From NCBI RefSeq assembly GCF_002286975.1, contig NZ_NSKB01000001.1, positions 560,733-624,732 of the forward strand: a stretch of DNA of 64,000 nt. The letters are read 5' to 3'. How positions within the stretch are numbered: the stretch's first letter is position 1; every line of letters begins with the position of its first letter. This document shows positions 1 to 8,602 of the stretch, one piece after another. The notes beneath the pieces were generated by a model. It was not told the origin of the DNA and did no database searches. It was given only the letters and a program-made list of their open reading frames with translations. The DNA comes from Halomonas salipaludis (GTDB lineage: Bacteria; Pseudomonadota; Gammaproteobacteria; Pseudomonadales; Halomonadaceae). A program made the translations under genes and the position numbers.

Positions 1-681
1 CTGTTTCGCTGGTCGGCGCTGGAGCGCTCGCTGCACTGGAGCGTTGCCACACTGTTCATCATCCTGGCGCTGTCGGGGCTCAATATCCTCTACGGCAAGT
101 TCGTGTTCCGCTCGCTGTTCGGCGATGCGGTATGGGGCGCGATGATCTCGGCCTCCAAGGTCTCGCACAACTACCTGGGGCCGCTGTTCGGGATCCTGCT
201 GCTGATCATCCTCGCCAAGTTCTTGAAGCATAACCTGCCCAAGAAGCATGACCTGGCATGGTTCAAGAAAGGCGGCGGGCTGATCGGCAAGGGCCACCCC
301 GACGCCGGCTTCGCCAATGCCGGCGAGAAGGTCTGGTACTGGCTGTTGGCCACCGCCGGCGTGGCGGTGATCATCAGTGGCCTGGTGCTCAACTTCCCCA
401 ACTTCGACCAGACCCGCGACACCATGATGTGGGCCAACGTCATCCATGCGGTGGCGGCACTCGGCCTTACCGCCGTGGCACTGGGCCATATCTACATCGG
501 CACCGTCGGTACCGAAGGCTCGCTGGAGGGCATGAAGACCGGCTACGTCGACGAAGCCTGGGCCAAGGAGCACCACAACCTGTGGTACGAAGAGGTCAAG
601 GACCAGGCAGTCGATGCCGAGACCCTCGAGCAGCCGAGTGGCGACGGCGGCGAAAAACCGGCCCCCAGCCAGCCTGGTTGA
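1..681 (+). CDS. Formate dehydrogenase cytochrome b (gamma) subunit, 3' part
   Basis: This is the C-terminal 226 residues of the membrane subunit of a respiratory formate dehydrogenase; the start lies left of the window. The subunit takes electrons from the iron-sulfur subunit through two b haems and reduces quinone in the inner membrane. Four hydrophobic segments are visible. Histidines that can act as haem ligands occur in ERSLHW, SHNYLG, VIHAV and LGHIYIGT, as in the FdnI/FdoI/FdhC gamma family. The protein ends with a low-complexity Gly/Pro/Ser tail. A strong terminator follows at 932-957. The molybdenum cofactor genes moaB and moeA start within 650 bp downstream, which fits a molybdoenzyme locus. 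Confidence 0.9.
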   Translation: MFRWSALERSLHWSVATLFIILALSGLNILYGKFVFRSLFGDAVWGAMISASKVSHNYLGPLFGILLLIILAKFLKHNLPKKHDLAWFKKGGGLIGKGHPDAGFANAGEKVWYWLLATAGVAVIISGLVLNFPNFDQTRDTMMWANVIHAVAALGLTAVALGHIYIGTVGTEGSLEGMKTGYVDEAWAKEHHNLWYEEVKDQAVDAETLEQPSGDGGEKPAPSQPG

Positions 682-710
682 CCCTGATCCCGAAGCAGCT
701 GTTAGCAAGG

Positions 711-900
711 GACACTGGGGGCAGGTCGAAGAGGAGGTTCGATTCCAGGGGTGAGGAGCATTGCTCCGAACGGGCTGGCCATGGATGGCCAGCACCGGAC
801 CTGCAAGCGAAGCAGGATGCGAGAGCGCAGCAGGGAATCGGTAGCGTACAGGGAGGTATTCATAGCGCCTCCTCGTAGGCCTGCCGCCAGACCAGTCCCT
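711..900 (-). repeat. Long palindromic intergenic repeat, copy 1 (long class)
   Basis: This is a long copy of the palindromic repeat family seen again at 5188-5306, 10195-10395 and 35607-35727. It lies in reverse orientation to the other three. Outer arms containing GAAGAGGAGG and CCTCCTCGTAGGCC pair over about 20 bp. Inside are the arms GATTCC/GGAATC and the hairpin CTGGCCATCCATGGCCAG. Its interior is nearly identical, inverted, to that of the copy at 10195-10395. It fills the space between the formate dehydrogenase gene and its terminator. Short reading frames inside it are not considered genes. Confidence 0.85.
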
Positions 901-931
901 TGCGGTGCTGCCATGCGTAGATCGACTAGCG

Positions 932-957
932 GACACCGCCTACGGGCGGTGTCTTTT
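932..957 (+). terminator. Rho-independent terminator after formate dehydrogenase operon
   Basis: A perfect 9-bp stem GACACCGCC/GGCGGTGTC with loop TACG is followed at once by TTTTGTT. It ends the formate dehydrogenase transcript and separates it from the DUF1244-moaB-moeA genes. Confidence 0.9.
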
Positions 958-1007
958 GTTATGCTTGGCGTCAAACGCCAACACCTGTTTTCGACACGAG
1001 GATGACC

Positions 1008-1316
1008 ATGCAACATCTCGACGATGCGACCCGCACCGAACTCGAAGCCGCCGCCTTCCGGCGCCTGCTCAAGCACCTCGACGAGCACAAGGAAGTTCAG
1101 AATATCGACCTGATGGTGCTCGCCGGCTTCTGCCGCAACTGCTTCTCCAAGTGGTTGGTCAACGCCGCCGACGAGCGCGATGTCTCACTCGACCTCGACG
1201 CCGCCCGCGAATACGTCTACGGCATGCCCTACCAGGAGTGGAAGGACAAGCACCAGACGCCGGCCAGCCCCGAGCAGCTAGCCGCCCTCGAGGCCCGCCA
1301 TTCACACAAGGGCTGA
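1008..1316 (+). CDS. DUF1244 family protein
   Basis: This small cytosolic protein of 102 residues matches the DUF1244 family throughout, including the conserved segment around GFCRNCFSKW with two cysteines and the ending PYQEWKDKHQ. The function is unknown. The ATG at 1008 was chosen over the one at 1002 because GAGG lies 6 bp before it, while the earlier ATG touches that ribosome-binding sequence. moaB begins 3 bp after the stop, so the gene is probably co-transcribed with the molybdenum cofactor genes. That link is positional only. Confidence 0.85.
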   Translation: MQHLDDATRTELEAAAFRRLLKHLDEHKEVQNIDLMVLAGFCRNCFSKWLVNAADERDVSLDLDAAREYVYGMPYQEWKDKHQTPASPEQLAALEARHSHKG

Positions 1317-1319
1317 ACC

Positions 1320-1850
1320 ATGAGCGACGATCGCAACACCCTGGTACCGCTCAACGTTGCGGTGCTGACAGTCTCCGACACTCGCACCGAGACCACCGAC
1401 CGCAGCGGCCAGACACTGGTCGAGCGGCTTACCGCTGCCGGCCATCGCCTGGCCGACAAGCGCATCGTGGTCGACGACGTCTATCGTATCCGCGCCCAGG
1501 TCGCCGCCTGGATCGCCGACCCGGCGGTACAGGTGATCCTGACCACCGGCGGCACCGGCTTCACCGGGCGTGACTCTACCCCGGAGGCCGTCCGGGTGCT
1601 GCTCGACAAGCCCATCGAGGGCTTCGGCGAACTGTTCCGCCAACTCTCCTTCAAGGATGTCGGCAGCTCGACCATCCAGAGCCGCTGCCTGGGCGGGCTG
1701 GCCAATGCCACCGTGGTGTTCTGCCTGCCCGGCTCCACCGGCGCCTGCCGCACGGCATGGGACGGCATCCTGCTCGAGCAGTTGGATAGCCGCCACAAGC
1801 CGTGCAACTTCGCCAACCTGGTGATCCCTGAGCGTGGCACCCATGGCTGA
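1320..1850 (+). CDS. moaB: Molybdenum cofactor biosynthesis protein B
   Basis: This MoaB/MogA-family protein of 176 residues belongs to the step that adenylylates molybdopterin before metal insertion by MoeA. The family nucleotide/pterin-binding signature [11 protein letters not shown] is present near residues 79-90, and the second conserved loop is LPGSTGAC. Length is typical of MoaB (about 170-180). Its last codons overlap the start of moeA, so the two enzymes are translationally coupled. The product would supply molybdopterin to both the formate dehydrogenase upstream and the xanthine dehydrogenase at 10.6-15.4 kb. MoaB and MogA are hard to separate by eye; MoaB is favoured by the N-terminal extension. 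Confidence 0.9.
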   Translation: MSDDRNTLVPLNVAVLTVSDTRTETTDRSGQTLVERLTAAGHRLADKRIVVDDVYRIRAQVAAWIADPAVQVILTTGGTGFTGRDSTPEAVRVLLDKPIEGFGELFRQLSFKDVGSSTIQSRCLGGLANATVVFCLPGSTGACRTAWDGILLEQLDSRHKPCNFANLVIPERGTHG

Positions 1851-3060
1851 TGACCTGCAGCCCGTGGAAGCCGCGCTGACCGCCCTGCTTGACGGCGTCG
1901 CACCGCTGGCGGCGGAAACCGTGCCGTTGGCGGTCGCCGGCGGGCGCGTGCTGGCCAAGAGCGTCACCGCATGCCTCGACGTACCCCCCTTCGATAACAG
2001 CGCCATGGACGGCTATGCGCTCCATCATCGGGACGCCGGGAAGTGGCTAGCGGTTAGCCAGCGCATCGCTGCCGGCCAGTCGGCCCAGCAGCTACAGCCC
2101 GGCAGCTGCGCGCGCATCTTCACCGGCGGCGAGATCCCGCCCGGGGCCGACTGCGTAGTAATGCAGGAGAGAGTGCAGGAACGCGTCGAGCTCGACGGCG
2201 AGCGGGCCCTGATGCCAACGGACATTCCCGCCGGCGACAACCTGCGCCGGCGCGGCCGTGACGTCAGCGCCGGCGACGTACTGCTCGAGGCCGGCCAAAC
2301 GCTGAATCCCGCAGCGCTAGGCCACCTGGCCGGCCAAGGGATTACTGAGGTGAGCGTGACGCGCCGGCCCAGGGTCGCCCTGCTCTCCACCGGCGACGAG
2401 GTGATCGACCCCGGCCAGCCGCTGGCCGCGGGACAGATCTACAACTCCAACCGGCCGATGCTGCGCCAGCTGCTCGAACAGTTCGGTGCCGAGGTGGTGT
2501 TGGCCGAACGCGTGGCCGACGACTTCGATGCCACCTGCCGCTGCCTGGCCGATGCCGCCGCCCGGGCCGACGTCGTGGTGACCACCGGCGGCGTCAGCGT
2601 CGGCGAAGAGGATCACGTCAAGGCAGCGCTGACGCAGCTCGGCGAGCTCGACCTGTGGCGGCTCGCCATGCGCCCCGGCAAACCGCTAGCACTCGGCCGC
2701 CTGCCGCGCACCGACGACAGCACGGCGCGCTTCGTCGGCCTGCCGGGCAATCCGGTCTCGAGCTTCGTCGGCGCCTGGCTGTTCCTGCGCCCGCTGACCG
2801 GCGCCCTGCTCGGCTGCCCGGCACTCAACGAGTTGCCGCGGCTGCGCGCCCGCGCCGAGTTTGCCACCACCACCCAGGCCCGTCAGCACTATATGCGCGT
2901 GGCACTGGACTTCACTGCCGAGGGCATCGGCGCCCGCGCCTTTCGCGACCAGAATTCAGGTGTTCTCTCGTCCTGCATTCAAGCCGATGCGCTGGCGGTG
3001 ATCCCGGCCCATAGCGAGGTGCGCCAGGGTGACGAGATCGACTGCCTGTGGCTGCAGTGA
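1843..3060 (+). CDS. moeA: Molybdopterin molybdotransferase MoeA
   Basis: MoeA inserts molybdate into adenylylated molybdopterin. The 405-residue protein has the family layout: an N-terminal extended domain with [13 protein letters not shown] near residue 50, the MoaB/MogA-like domain with STGDEV and [15 protein letters not shown], the RPGKPLALG and [10 protein letters not shown] loops, and a C-terminal beta domain. Length matches the family (about 400). The ATG at 1843 overlaps the moaB stop; a GTG at 1834 in the same frame is less likely. It converges on acpH, with only 4 bp between the two stop codons and no visible terminator. Confidence 0.93.
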   Translation: MADDLQPVEAALTALLDGVAPLAAETVPLAVAGGRVLAKSVTACLDVPPFDNSAMDGYALHHRDAGKWLAVSQRIAAGQSAQQLQPGSCARIFTGGEIPPGADCVVMQERVQERVELDGERALMPTDIPAGDNLRRRGRDVSAGDVLLEAGQTLNPAALGHLAGQGITEVSVTRRPRVALLSTGDEVIDPGQPLAAGQIYNSNRPMLRQLLEQFGAEVVLAERVADDFDATCRCLADAAARADVVVTTGGVSVGEEDHVKAALTQLGELDLWRLAMRPGKPLALGRLPRTDDSTARFVGLPGNPVSSFVGAWLFLRPLTGALLGCPALNELPRLRARAEFATTTQARQHYMRVALDFTAEGIGARAFRDQNSGVLSSCIQADALAVIPAHSEVRQGDEIDCLWLQ

Positions 3061-3064
3061 GCGT

Positions 3065-3643
3065 TTACGCGGGCCTGCGACCGTCGCTCTCCAGCGCCGC
3101 ATGCACGGCAGGCCACAGCCGCTGAAAGTCATGCTCCAACGCCGCATAGTCGTCGTATAGCCACGGCACCAGCTCGGCCAGCCGGTTGGGACCCGACAGG
3201 CGCCGGCCGATGCCGGCCACCGCGCGGCAGGTGAAATCGAAATCGGCGTAGCCGCGCAGCCAATCGTGCGCCACCAGCGACGGTACCATGTGCTCCAGGC
3301 GCGCCGGCGCCGAGCGTGCCGACAGCAGCCGATAACAGCGCTCGACCAGCTGCTGCTGCTCGGCCATCGCCGCGGTGTCGCGAGAAAGGAAGTGATCCCA
3401 CACCAGGTCCAGGGCAATCGCCGCATAGCGCCGCTGGGCGCGCGGCGCTCGATGACGCGCCGCCAGTACGCTGGGATGACGATCGACCCAGGCGTCGACG
3501 CGCCGGTGATGGCGAATGCCCACCGCCGTGGCATCGGGCCAGTCACCGAGATCGCTGCCCTTGACTCCATCGGCGATCAGGTTGCCGTAAAGGAAGTCAT
3601 CGCTGCCGCGACGCGCCAGCCAGGCGTGGGCGAGAAAGTTCAT
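3065..3643 (-). CDS. acpH: Acyl carrier protein phosphodiesterase
   Basis: AcpH removes the 4'-phosphopantetheine arm from holo-ACP. The protein has 192 residues, the usual family length. It opens with the characteristic MNFLAHAWLA and carries the family segment LYGNLIADGVKG plus HHRRVDAWVD, whose His and Asp residues are likely metal ligands of this HD-like alpha-helical fold. It starts 8 bp after tusE, so it is probably the last gene of the tusDCB-tusE transcript. No functional link between the two activities is obvious. Confidence 0.88.
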   Translation of the reverse strand: MNFLAHAWLARRGSDDFLYGNLIADGVKGSDLGDWPDATAVGIRHHRRVDAWVDRHPSVLAARHRAPRAQRRYAAIALDLVWDHFLSRDTAAMAEQQQLVERCYRLLSARSAPARLEHMVPSLVAHDWLRGYADFDFTCRAVAGIGRRLSGPNRLAELVPWLYDDYAALEHDFQRLWPAVHAALESDGRRPA

Positions 3644-3651
3644 GGGCAGGC

Positions 3652-4005
3652 CTAGAGGCAGTTGGCAGGCTTGGGCAGCCCCGCCAGCCGCGCCCCGACC
3701 TTGGCCGGACTGTCCGGAAACAGCCGCATCAGATGCAGCGACTTGCCCTTCTCCGGCCCTAGTGCCTGGCCCACCGCCTTGACCAGCGGCCGCATTGCCG
3801 GCGACGCCTCGAAGCGGGCATAGAAGTCACGCAGCACCTCGATCACCTCCCAGTGTTCGGCGGTCAGCGTCCGCGACTCTTCGGCAGCGAGTGCTTCGGC
3901 TACCGCTGGTGACCAGTCATCGAGATCGATCAGGAAGCCTTCGGGATCGAGTGGCACCTGTTGAGCACCCACCTGAAGATAACGGTATATTTCCGAGGAG
4001 GCCAT
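3652..4005 (-). CDS. tusE: Sulfur relay protein TusE (DsrC family)
   Basis: TusE accepts persulfide sulfur from the TusBCD complex and hands it to MnmA for 2-thiolation of tRNA wobble uridine. The 117-residue protein has the DsrC/TusE fold signature, with LDPEGFLIDLDDWSP near the start. It ends in GLPKPANCL, where the penultimate Cys is the sulfur-carrying residue of the family. The second conserved Cys of dissimilatory DsrC is absent, which favours the tRNA role. The start codon overlaps the tusB stop in a TAATG arrangement, showing translational coupling. Confidence 0.92.
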   Translation of the reverse strand: MASSEIYRYLQVGAQQVPLDPEGFLIDLDDWSPAVAEALAAEESRTLTAEHWEVIEVLRDFYARFEASPAMRPLVKAVGQALGPEKGKSLHLMRLFPDSPAKVGARLAGLPKPANCL

Positions 4006-4295
4006 TAGAACCAGCTCACCGTCTTGTCCGCTTCTTCGGTCAGGGTGACGAAACCGTCGGCATCCACCACCAGCACCTCGGCGGCACAGCGGCCGGCCAG
4101 GCCACGCGCCTCGAGGTCCTCGCGCAGCGCAAACAGCCGCCCGTTGAGCTCACCGAAGTGGCGTATCAGCGACGGCAGCGCCCCCTGCACGCCGTCCTCG
4201 ATCAACAGCAGGCGGTCGTCGGGGCCCATCGCCGCCAGCGCCTGCCGATAGACACGGCTCTCGGTGGGGGAACGGTTCAAGGTGTGCAGGATCAT
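4005..4295 (-). CDS. tusB: Sulfurtransferase complex subunit TusB (DsrH family)
   Basis: TusB is the small, non-catalytic subunit of the TusBCD heterohexamer that relays sulfur during mnm5s2U synthesis on tRNA. At 96 residues it matches family length and opens with MILHTLNRSP, typical of TusB/DsrH. The phrase DRLLLIEDGVQGAL is also characteristic. GGGAG sits 6 bp before the ATG. It lies between tusC and tusE, as in Escherichia coli. Confidence 0.9.
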   Translation of the reverse strand: MILHTLNRSPTESRVYRQALAAMGPDDRLLLIEDGVQGALPSLIRHFGELNGRLFALREDLEARGLAGRCAAEVLVVDADGFVTLTEEADKTVSWF

Positions 4296-4310
4296 CGCAG
4301 TCTCCCCGCC

Positions 4311-4685
4311 TCAGAAATTCAGGACCAGCGGATGGGCCGCCAGCGTCGCCGCCAACTCGGGCGGTGCCAGCGTCGTTACCGGCAGCAGCAGATCGGCCGT
4401 GCCAAGCCCGCGCTCGTCGAGGGCCTGGCAATCGACCAGCAGCGTGTCGATATCATACATCGCCAGCATCTCCAGCGTCGGTTGGGTGCCCTTCTGTCCC
4501 AGCGCTCCGGCTGCCTGGCCGGCAACCAGCGCGGTGACGCCCTCACCAACGAACAGCAGCGTCACCCGGCGGCCGAAGGCGGCGGCCACCAGGGCAGCAT
4601 CCAGGCCTTCGCGCAGCCAGCTGCTGCCGTGGGGGGCATGGCGCAGTATCACCAGCACCTCGCCCTTCATGCTGTCATCGTGCAT
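4311..4685 (-). CDS. tusC: Sulfurtransferase complex subunit TusC (DsrF family)
   Basis: TusC is a structural subunit of the TusBCD sulfur relay complex. The 124-residue protein shows the DsrE/DsrF fold pattern: HAPHGSSWLREGLDAALVAAAF followed by VTLLFVGEGV and a C-terminal helix. GAGG 5 bp before the ATG supports the start at 4685. It starts 7 bp after the tusD stop, in the order tusD-tusC-tusB-tusE. Confidence 0.9.
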   Translation of the reverse strand: MHDDSMKGEVLVILRHAPHGSSWLREGLDAALVAAAFGRRVTLLFVGEGVTALVAGQAAGALGQKGTQPTLEMLAMYDIDTLLVDCQALDERGLGTADLLLPVTTLAPPELAATLAAHPLVLNF

Positions 4686-4692
4686 GGCAACC

Positions 4693-5085
4693 TCACGGGG
4701 AGAAGGTGATCAGGCGGTCGTGGCTGAGCCCGGCATCGATCAGCTGGCCGAGGCCAGTGAGCTCGAACGGCGCCTCGAGGCTATGGCCCTGCTTGCCGTG
4801 GCGGGCCGCCTCGCGCTCATCGAGCAGGCCGCGACGCAGCCCGGCGGCGATACACACCTTGAGCTGGGTGCCGTGGTTGTCATGCAGGGCACGGAAGCGA
4901 TCGACCAGATGCGGTTCATCCTGGGGCGGTGCAGCCAGCCGGGCGGCATTATAGACCCCGTCATGGTAGAAGAATACCGTCTCAAGACGATGTCCACGGG
5001 CAATCGCGGCCTCGCCGAAGCGCAGCGCCGAGTGCGCCGCCTGACGGCTGTAGGGCCCACCCTGCACCAGCAAGGCGTATCGCAT
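4693..5085 (-). CDS. tusD: Sulfurtransferase complex subunit TusD (DsrE family)
   Basis: TusD is the catalytic subunit of TusBCD. It takes persulfide from TusA and passes it to TusE. The 130-residue protein has the DsrE fold and a cysteine at residue 78 in LKVCIAAGLRRG, the same position as the active Cys of E. coli TusD. The start at 5085 is set by a strong ribosome-binding site AAGGAGG 8 bp upstream; the reading frame continues farther 5' but would translate that site. It is the first gene of the tusDCB-tusE-acpH cluster. No tusA is in the window. Confidence 0.92.
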   Translation of the reverse strand: MRYALLVQGGPYSRQAAHSALRFGEAAIARGHRLETVFFYHDGVYNAARLAAPPQDEPHLVDRFRALHDNHGTQLKVCIAAGLRRGLLDEREAARHGKQGHSLEAPFELTGLGQLIDAGLSHDRLITFSP

Positions 5086-5119
5086 AGGACCAACCTCCTT
5101 CTTGCTTGACAGCCTACCC

Positions 5120-5153
5120 AAACAAACAGGCCCCACCATCTAGGCGGGGCCTG
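5120..5153 (-). terminator. Terminator between yccA and tusD
   Basis: The stem CAGGCCCC/GGGGCCTG (5127-5153) is followed, reading leftward, by TTTGTTTG. It would end leftward transcripts coming from yccA before the tus operon. Confidence 0.75.
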
Positions 5154-5187
5154 CTTGACCCAGGGCTATCGCAGATAGATAGCACCG

Positions 5188-5306
5188 CTCAGAACTGATC
5201 CGTCGACAGGCCTGCGAGGAGGCGCTGTAAACCCATCCCTGGGCGCTATCTTGCGCCATCCATGGCGCAAACCTCCTCTTCGTCCTGTCCCCGGCGTCCT
5301 TCGCTT
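5188..5306 (+). repeat. Palindromic intergenic repeat, copy 2 (short class)
   Basis: This is a short copy of the family. GACAGGCC-TGC-GAGGAGG on the left pairs, with small loops, with the complement of CCTCCTCTTCGTCCTGTC on the right. Centrally lies the hairpin TTGCGCCAT-CC-ATGGCGCAA. It is nearly identical to copy 4 (35607-35727) except in the central arms, which differ in a compensating way. It lies in the gap between yccA and the terminator before tusD. Confidence 0.88.
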
Positions 5307-5351
5307 AGCGGCAACTGCGACCACCCTGCTGCACAACCGCGAGCCCTAGGC

Positions 5352-6020
5352 TCAGTCGCTGCTCATGATCCCCAGGATCGACAGCAGGCTGACGAACAGA
5401 TTGTAGATCGACACGTACAGGGTAATCGTGGCGAGGATGTAGTTGGTCTCGCCGGCACGGTGCACGATCTCGCTGGTCTGGAACAGGATCGCTGCAGAAG
5501 CGAACAGCACGAACCCGGCAGATACCGCCAGCGACAGGGTCGGAATGTTGAAGATCAGCGCCGCGACCATGGCCAGGATCAGCACGATGGCGCCGGCCAG
5601 CAGGAAGTTACCGAGGAAGCTGAAGTCCTTCTTGGTGATCAGCGCCACCGCCGACAGGCCGATGAAGGTCGCGCCGGTCATGGCCAGGGCGTTCATGATC
5701 AACGCCGCGCCATTGGGCATGGCCAGATAGGCGCTGAGGATCGGCCCCAGCGTAAAGCCCATGAAGCCGGTGAAGGCGAAGGTTGCCAGCAGGCCGGCGG
5801 CGGAGTTGGCGGTCTTGTGGACCAGGAACATCAGGCCATAGGCGCCAATGAAGAACACGAAGATATTCATCCGCTCGATACCCATGGCCATGGCGGCCCC
5901 AGCGGTCACCGCAGAGAACAGCAGGGTCATGGCCAGCAGGGCGTAGGTATTGCGCAGCACCTTGTTGGTACTGACAGCGCTCGCCTGGCGCTGTGTCACA
6001 TGGGACTCTTGGTAAGCCAT
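5352..6020 (-). CDS. yccA: Bax inhibitor-1/YccA family inner membrane protein
   Basis: This integral membrane protein of 222 residues has seven hydrophobic segments and belongs to the BI-1/YccA family. In E. coli, YccA is a substrate and modulator of the FtsH protease. Family features are the N-terminal cytosolic stretch ending LRNTYALLAMTLLFSA, the polar GFTGFMGFTLGPIL loop, and a C-terminal Asp (GIMSSD). CAGGGAG lies 9 bp before the ATG. It is a single gene: hrpB ends 118 bp upstream, and a terminator plus repeat lie downstream. Confidence 0.9.
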   Translation of the reverse strand: MAYQESHVTQRQASAVSTNKVLRNTYALLAMTLLFSAVTAGAAMAMGIERMNIFVFFIGAYGLMFLVHKTANSAAGLLATFAFTGFMGFTLGPILSAYLAMPNGAALIMNALAMTGATFIGLSAVALITKKDFSFLGNFLLAGAIVLILAMVAALIFNIPTLSLAVSAGFVLFASAAILFQTSEIVHRAGETNYILATITLYVSIYNLFVSLLSILGIMSSD

Positions 6021-6138
6021 CGATCAATGCTCCCTGAAATTGTAGATCTTGCGTGAACCAAGGATGCCGTCTCGCGGGTGTCGGTGCAAGACTTTCGGTT
6101 AACGCTTTGAACAACAATGTCTAAGCCGAGTTCCACCG

Positions 6139-8598
6139 TTACTGAACGCGACGCTTGGTGCGCGCCGTGGCCTCGGCGCTGAGAGGATCCTCCGGCCAGG
6201 GGTGCTTGGGGTAGCGCCCGCGCATGTCCTTGCGCACCTGCGGATAGCCGTTGGCCCAGAAACTGGCGAGATCCCGCGTCACCTGCAGCGGGCGGCGGGC
6301 CGGTGACAGCAGGTGCACCAGCGGCGTCACCCGGCCGTCAGCCAGGCGCGGCGTTGACTGCCAACCGAACAGCTCCTGCAGCTTGGCGGCCAGCAGTGGA
6401 TCGTCCCCAGCGAGGCAGGGCCGGTAGTCGAGGCGCACGGCATTACCGCTGGGCAACGTCATGCGCTCCGGGGCCAGCACCGCCAGGCGTTGGCGCAGCG
6501 TCCAGTCGAGCCTGTCTAGAGCGTCCAGCAGGTAGCGCCCCAGCGGCAGTCGAGGGATTGCCTCGAGCCGCGTGATGCCATCCAGATAAGGGCCCAACCA
6601 CTCATCAAGGGCGTCCAGCAGTGCCGCCTGGGACCAGTCGGGCCAGGGCTCGCCGAATTCACGCCGCAACAGCGCCACCCGCCCACGCAGCTGGTCAGCC
6701 ACGTCATCGAAGGGCAGCGTTGCGTTGCGCATCAGCGCCGCGAGGAGCGCGCCGCGAACCGCCTCGGGTGGCAGCGAGGTCATTGGCCGTCTGGCCACCA
6801 CCAGCGCATCCAGCGCACGCACCTGCTCGCCAAGCAGCCGCCCCTCCTGCTGCGACCACTCGACCCTGTCCTGCCACTCGGCAAGCGACGGAAAGCACGC
6901 CTCGAGACACGCCAAACTGACCGGCGCCGCCCGGTAGATACTCGCCGCCGTAGCGTCGCCGTCGAGTTCGGCGGCCACCAGCAGCTCGGCGTGGGCCAGC
7001 GGATGGCGCTCAGGCAGCGTCGCCTGACCGCCGCCGGCCAGACGAAAGCGCCCCACAGCCAGTTGCTGGGCAATCCGCTCGGGAAAGGCCAGCGCCAGCA
7101 GTTCGCCTAGTGCATCCAGATGTTCGACCGACAGCGACACCCCTGCGCTGCGGCATAGCCGCTTGGCATCGCGCTGCCACTGGCGGTGCTCCTCGGGATG
7201 CGCGAGACGCTGCTCGAGGGCGCGGGTCAGGTCCACCTCACGCTCGGCGTCGCGCCCTTCCAACAGCGCCACCAGGGCACAGGCCAACGCAACGCAGCCG
7301 CGCTCGGCGGCGTGCTCGAGCATCACCGCCAGGCGCGGATGCGTCGGCCAGCGCGCACAGCGCCGGCCGCGCTCGGTCAGATGATACTGCGCATCGAGCC
7401 CCCCCAGGCGCTGCAAAAGATCGCGGCCTGCAGCCAGCGCGGCGGCCGGCGGCGGGGTGACCCAGCTCAGCGCAGCGGCGTCGCTGATCCCCCAACGCGC
7501 CAGCTCGAAGGCCAGCGGCGCCAGATCGGCCTGGCGTATTTCCGGCTCGGCATGGGCCACCAGCGGCAGCTCCTCGGCCCACAGCCGATAGCAGACGCCG
7601 GGGGCCTGACGCCCGGCGCGCCCGCGTCGCTGGTCGGCGCTGGCGAGGTTGACGTGACGGGTGGTCAGGCGCGTCAGGCCGGTGCGGGGCTGAAACAGCG
7701 GCACACGCTCGCGTCCGGCATCGATCACCACCCGCACGCCGTCCACGGTGACGCTCGACTCGGCAATCGCCGTGGCCAGCACCACCCGCTGGCGCCCGTC
7801 GGGGTCTGGACGCAGCGCGCGGCTCTGCGCCTCCAGCGGCAGCCGGCCGTGAAGCTCGACCACCGCAGGTGCTGCCGAGCGCTCAGCGAGCACCCCGGCC
7901 AGGCGACGGATCTCGGCCACCCCGGGCAGGATCACCAGCACGTCGCCCGCCGCCTCGGCGAGCGCCTCCGCCACCACATCGGCCTGCTGGCGGGCCGTGT
8001 CGTGGGGGTGGTGTGCAGCACGCAGTGGGCGATAGTGGGTAATGACCGGATGACTGCGGCCCGGGCATTCGATCAGCGGGGTCTCTGCGCCCAGCAGCGC
8101 CTGAAGCGCCGCCACGTCAAGGGTCGCCGACATCACCAGCAGGCGCAGGTCATCACGCAGGCCCCGCTGTACGTCGAGGGTCAGTGCCAGTCCGAGATCA
8201 GCCTCGAGGCTGCGTTCATGGAATTCGTCGAACAGGATGCCGTTCACGCCCTCGAGCAGCGGATCGTCCTGCAGCAGGCGGGTCAGTACCCCCTGGGTGA
8301 CCACCTCGATGCGCGTATGCGGCCCGACCCGGCTCTCGCCGCGCATGCGATAGCCCACCGTCTCCCCTACTGTTTCGCCGAGCTGCTCGGCCATATAGCG
8401 CGCCGCCAGCCTGGCAGCCACCCGCCGCGGTTCGAGCAGCAGCAGCTTGCCGCGACGGCACCAGTCAGCGTCGAGCAGTGCCAGGGGCACGCGGGTGGTC
8501 TTGCCGGCCCCGGGCTCGGCGACCAGCAGCGCCGTGTTCGACGCCTCCAGGGCGCCGACGATGGCCGGCAGCCGCGCCTCGATCGGCAATACGGACAC
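6139..8598 (-). CDS. hrpB: ATP-dependent helicase HrpB
   Basis: HrpB is a DEAH-like (DExH) superfamily 2 RNA helicase. The protein has 819 residues, typical for HrpB. Motifs in order are: Walker A AEPGAGKTTRVP near residue 25, DEFHERS (motif II), SATLD (motif III), QRRGRAGR (motif VI), then the HA2/ratchet region and the HrpB-specific C-terminal domain with WSQAALLDALDEWL and LASFWANGYPQVRKDMRGRYPKHPWPED split across its end. The start is a GTG at 8598, 4 bp after the GntR gene stop. The frame stays open farther upstream inside the GntR gene, but those residues do not resemble a helicase. The cellular role in most bacteria is unclear. Confidence 0.93.
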   Translation of the reverse strand: MSVLPIEARLPAIVGALEASNTALLVAEPGAGKTTRVPLALLDADWCRRGKLLLLEPRRVAARLAARYMAEQLGETVGETVGYRMRGESRVGPHTRIEVVTQGVLTRLLQDDPLLEGVNGILFDEFHERSLEADLGLALTLDVQRGLRDDLRLLVMSATLDVAALQALLGAETPLIECPGRSHPVITHYRPLRAAHHPHDTARQQADVVAEALAEAAGDVLVILPGVAEIRRLAGVLAERSAAPAVVELHGRLPLEAQSRALRPDPDGRQRVVLATAIAESSVTVDGVRVVIDAGRERVPLFQPRTGLTRLTTRHVNLASADQRRGRAGRQAPGVCYRLWAEELPLVAHAEPEIRQADLAPLAFELARWGISDAAALSWVTPPPAAALAAGRDLLQRLGGLDAQYHLTERGRRCARWPTHPRLAVMLEHAAERGCVALACALVALLEGRDAEREVDLTRALEQRLAHPEEHRQWQRDAKRLCRSAGVSLSVEHLDALGELLALAFPERIAQQLAVGRFRLAGGGQATLPERHPLAHAELLVAAELDGDATAASIYRAAPVSLACLEACFPSLAEWQDRVEWSQQEGRLLGEQVRALDALVVARRPMTSLPPEAVRGALLAALMRNATLPFDDVADQLRGRVALLRREFGEPWPDWSQAALLDALDEWLGPYLDGITRLEAIPRLPLGRYLLDALDRLDWTLRQRLAVLAPERMTLPSGNAVRLDYRPCLAGDDPLLAAKLQELFGWQSTPRLADGRVTPLVHLLSPARRPLQVTRDLASFWANGYPQVRKDMRGRYPKHPWPEDPLSAEATARTKRRVQ

Positions 8599-8602
8599 GG
8601 AA

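Noticed and set aside
961-1007. Molybdenum cofactor riboswitch upstream of the DUF1244-moaB-moeA genes
   Set aside because: Only about 50 bp separate the preceding terminator from the gene, too short for that riboswitch.
702-1088. Short open frames inside repeat copies 1 and 3 whose products share NGLAMDGQ- and CKRSRMRERS-type segments
   Set aside because: The similarity follows from the DNA repeat itself. The frames have no ribosome-binding sites and cross the palindromic arms and terminator, so they are not genes.
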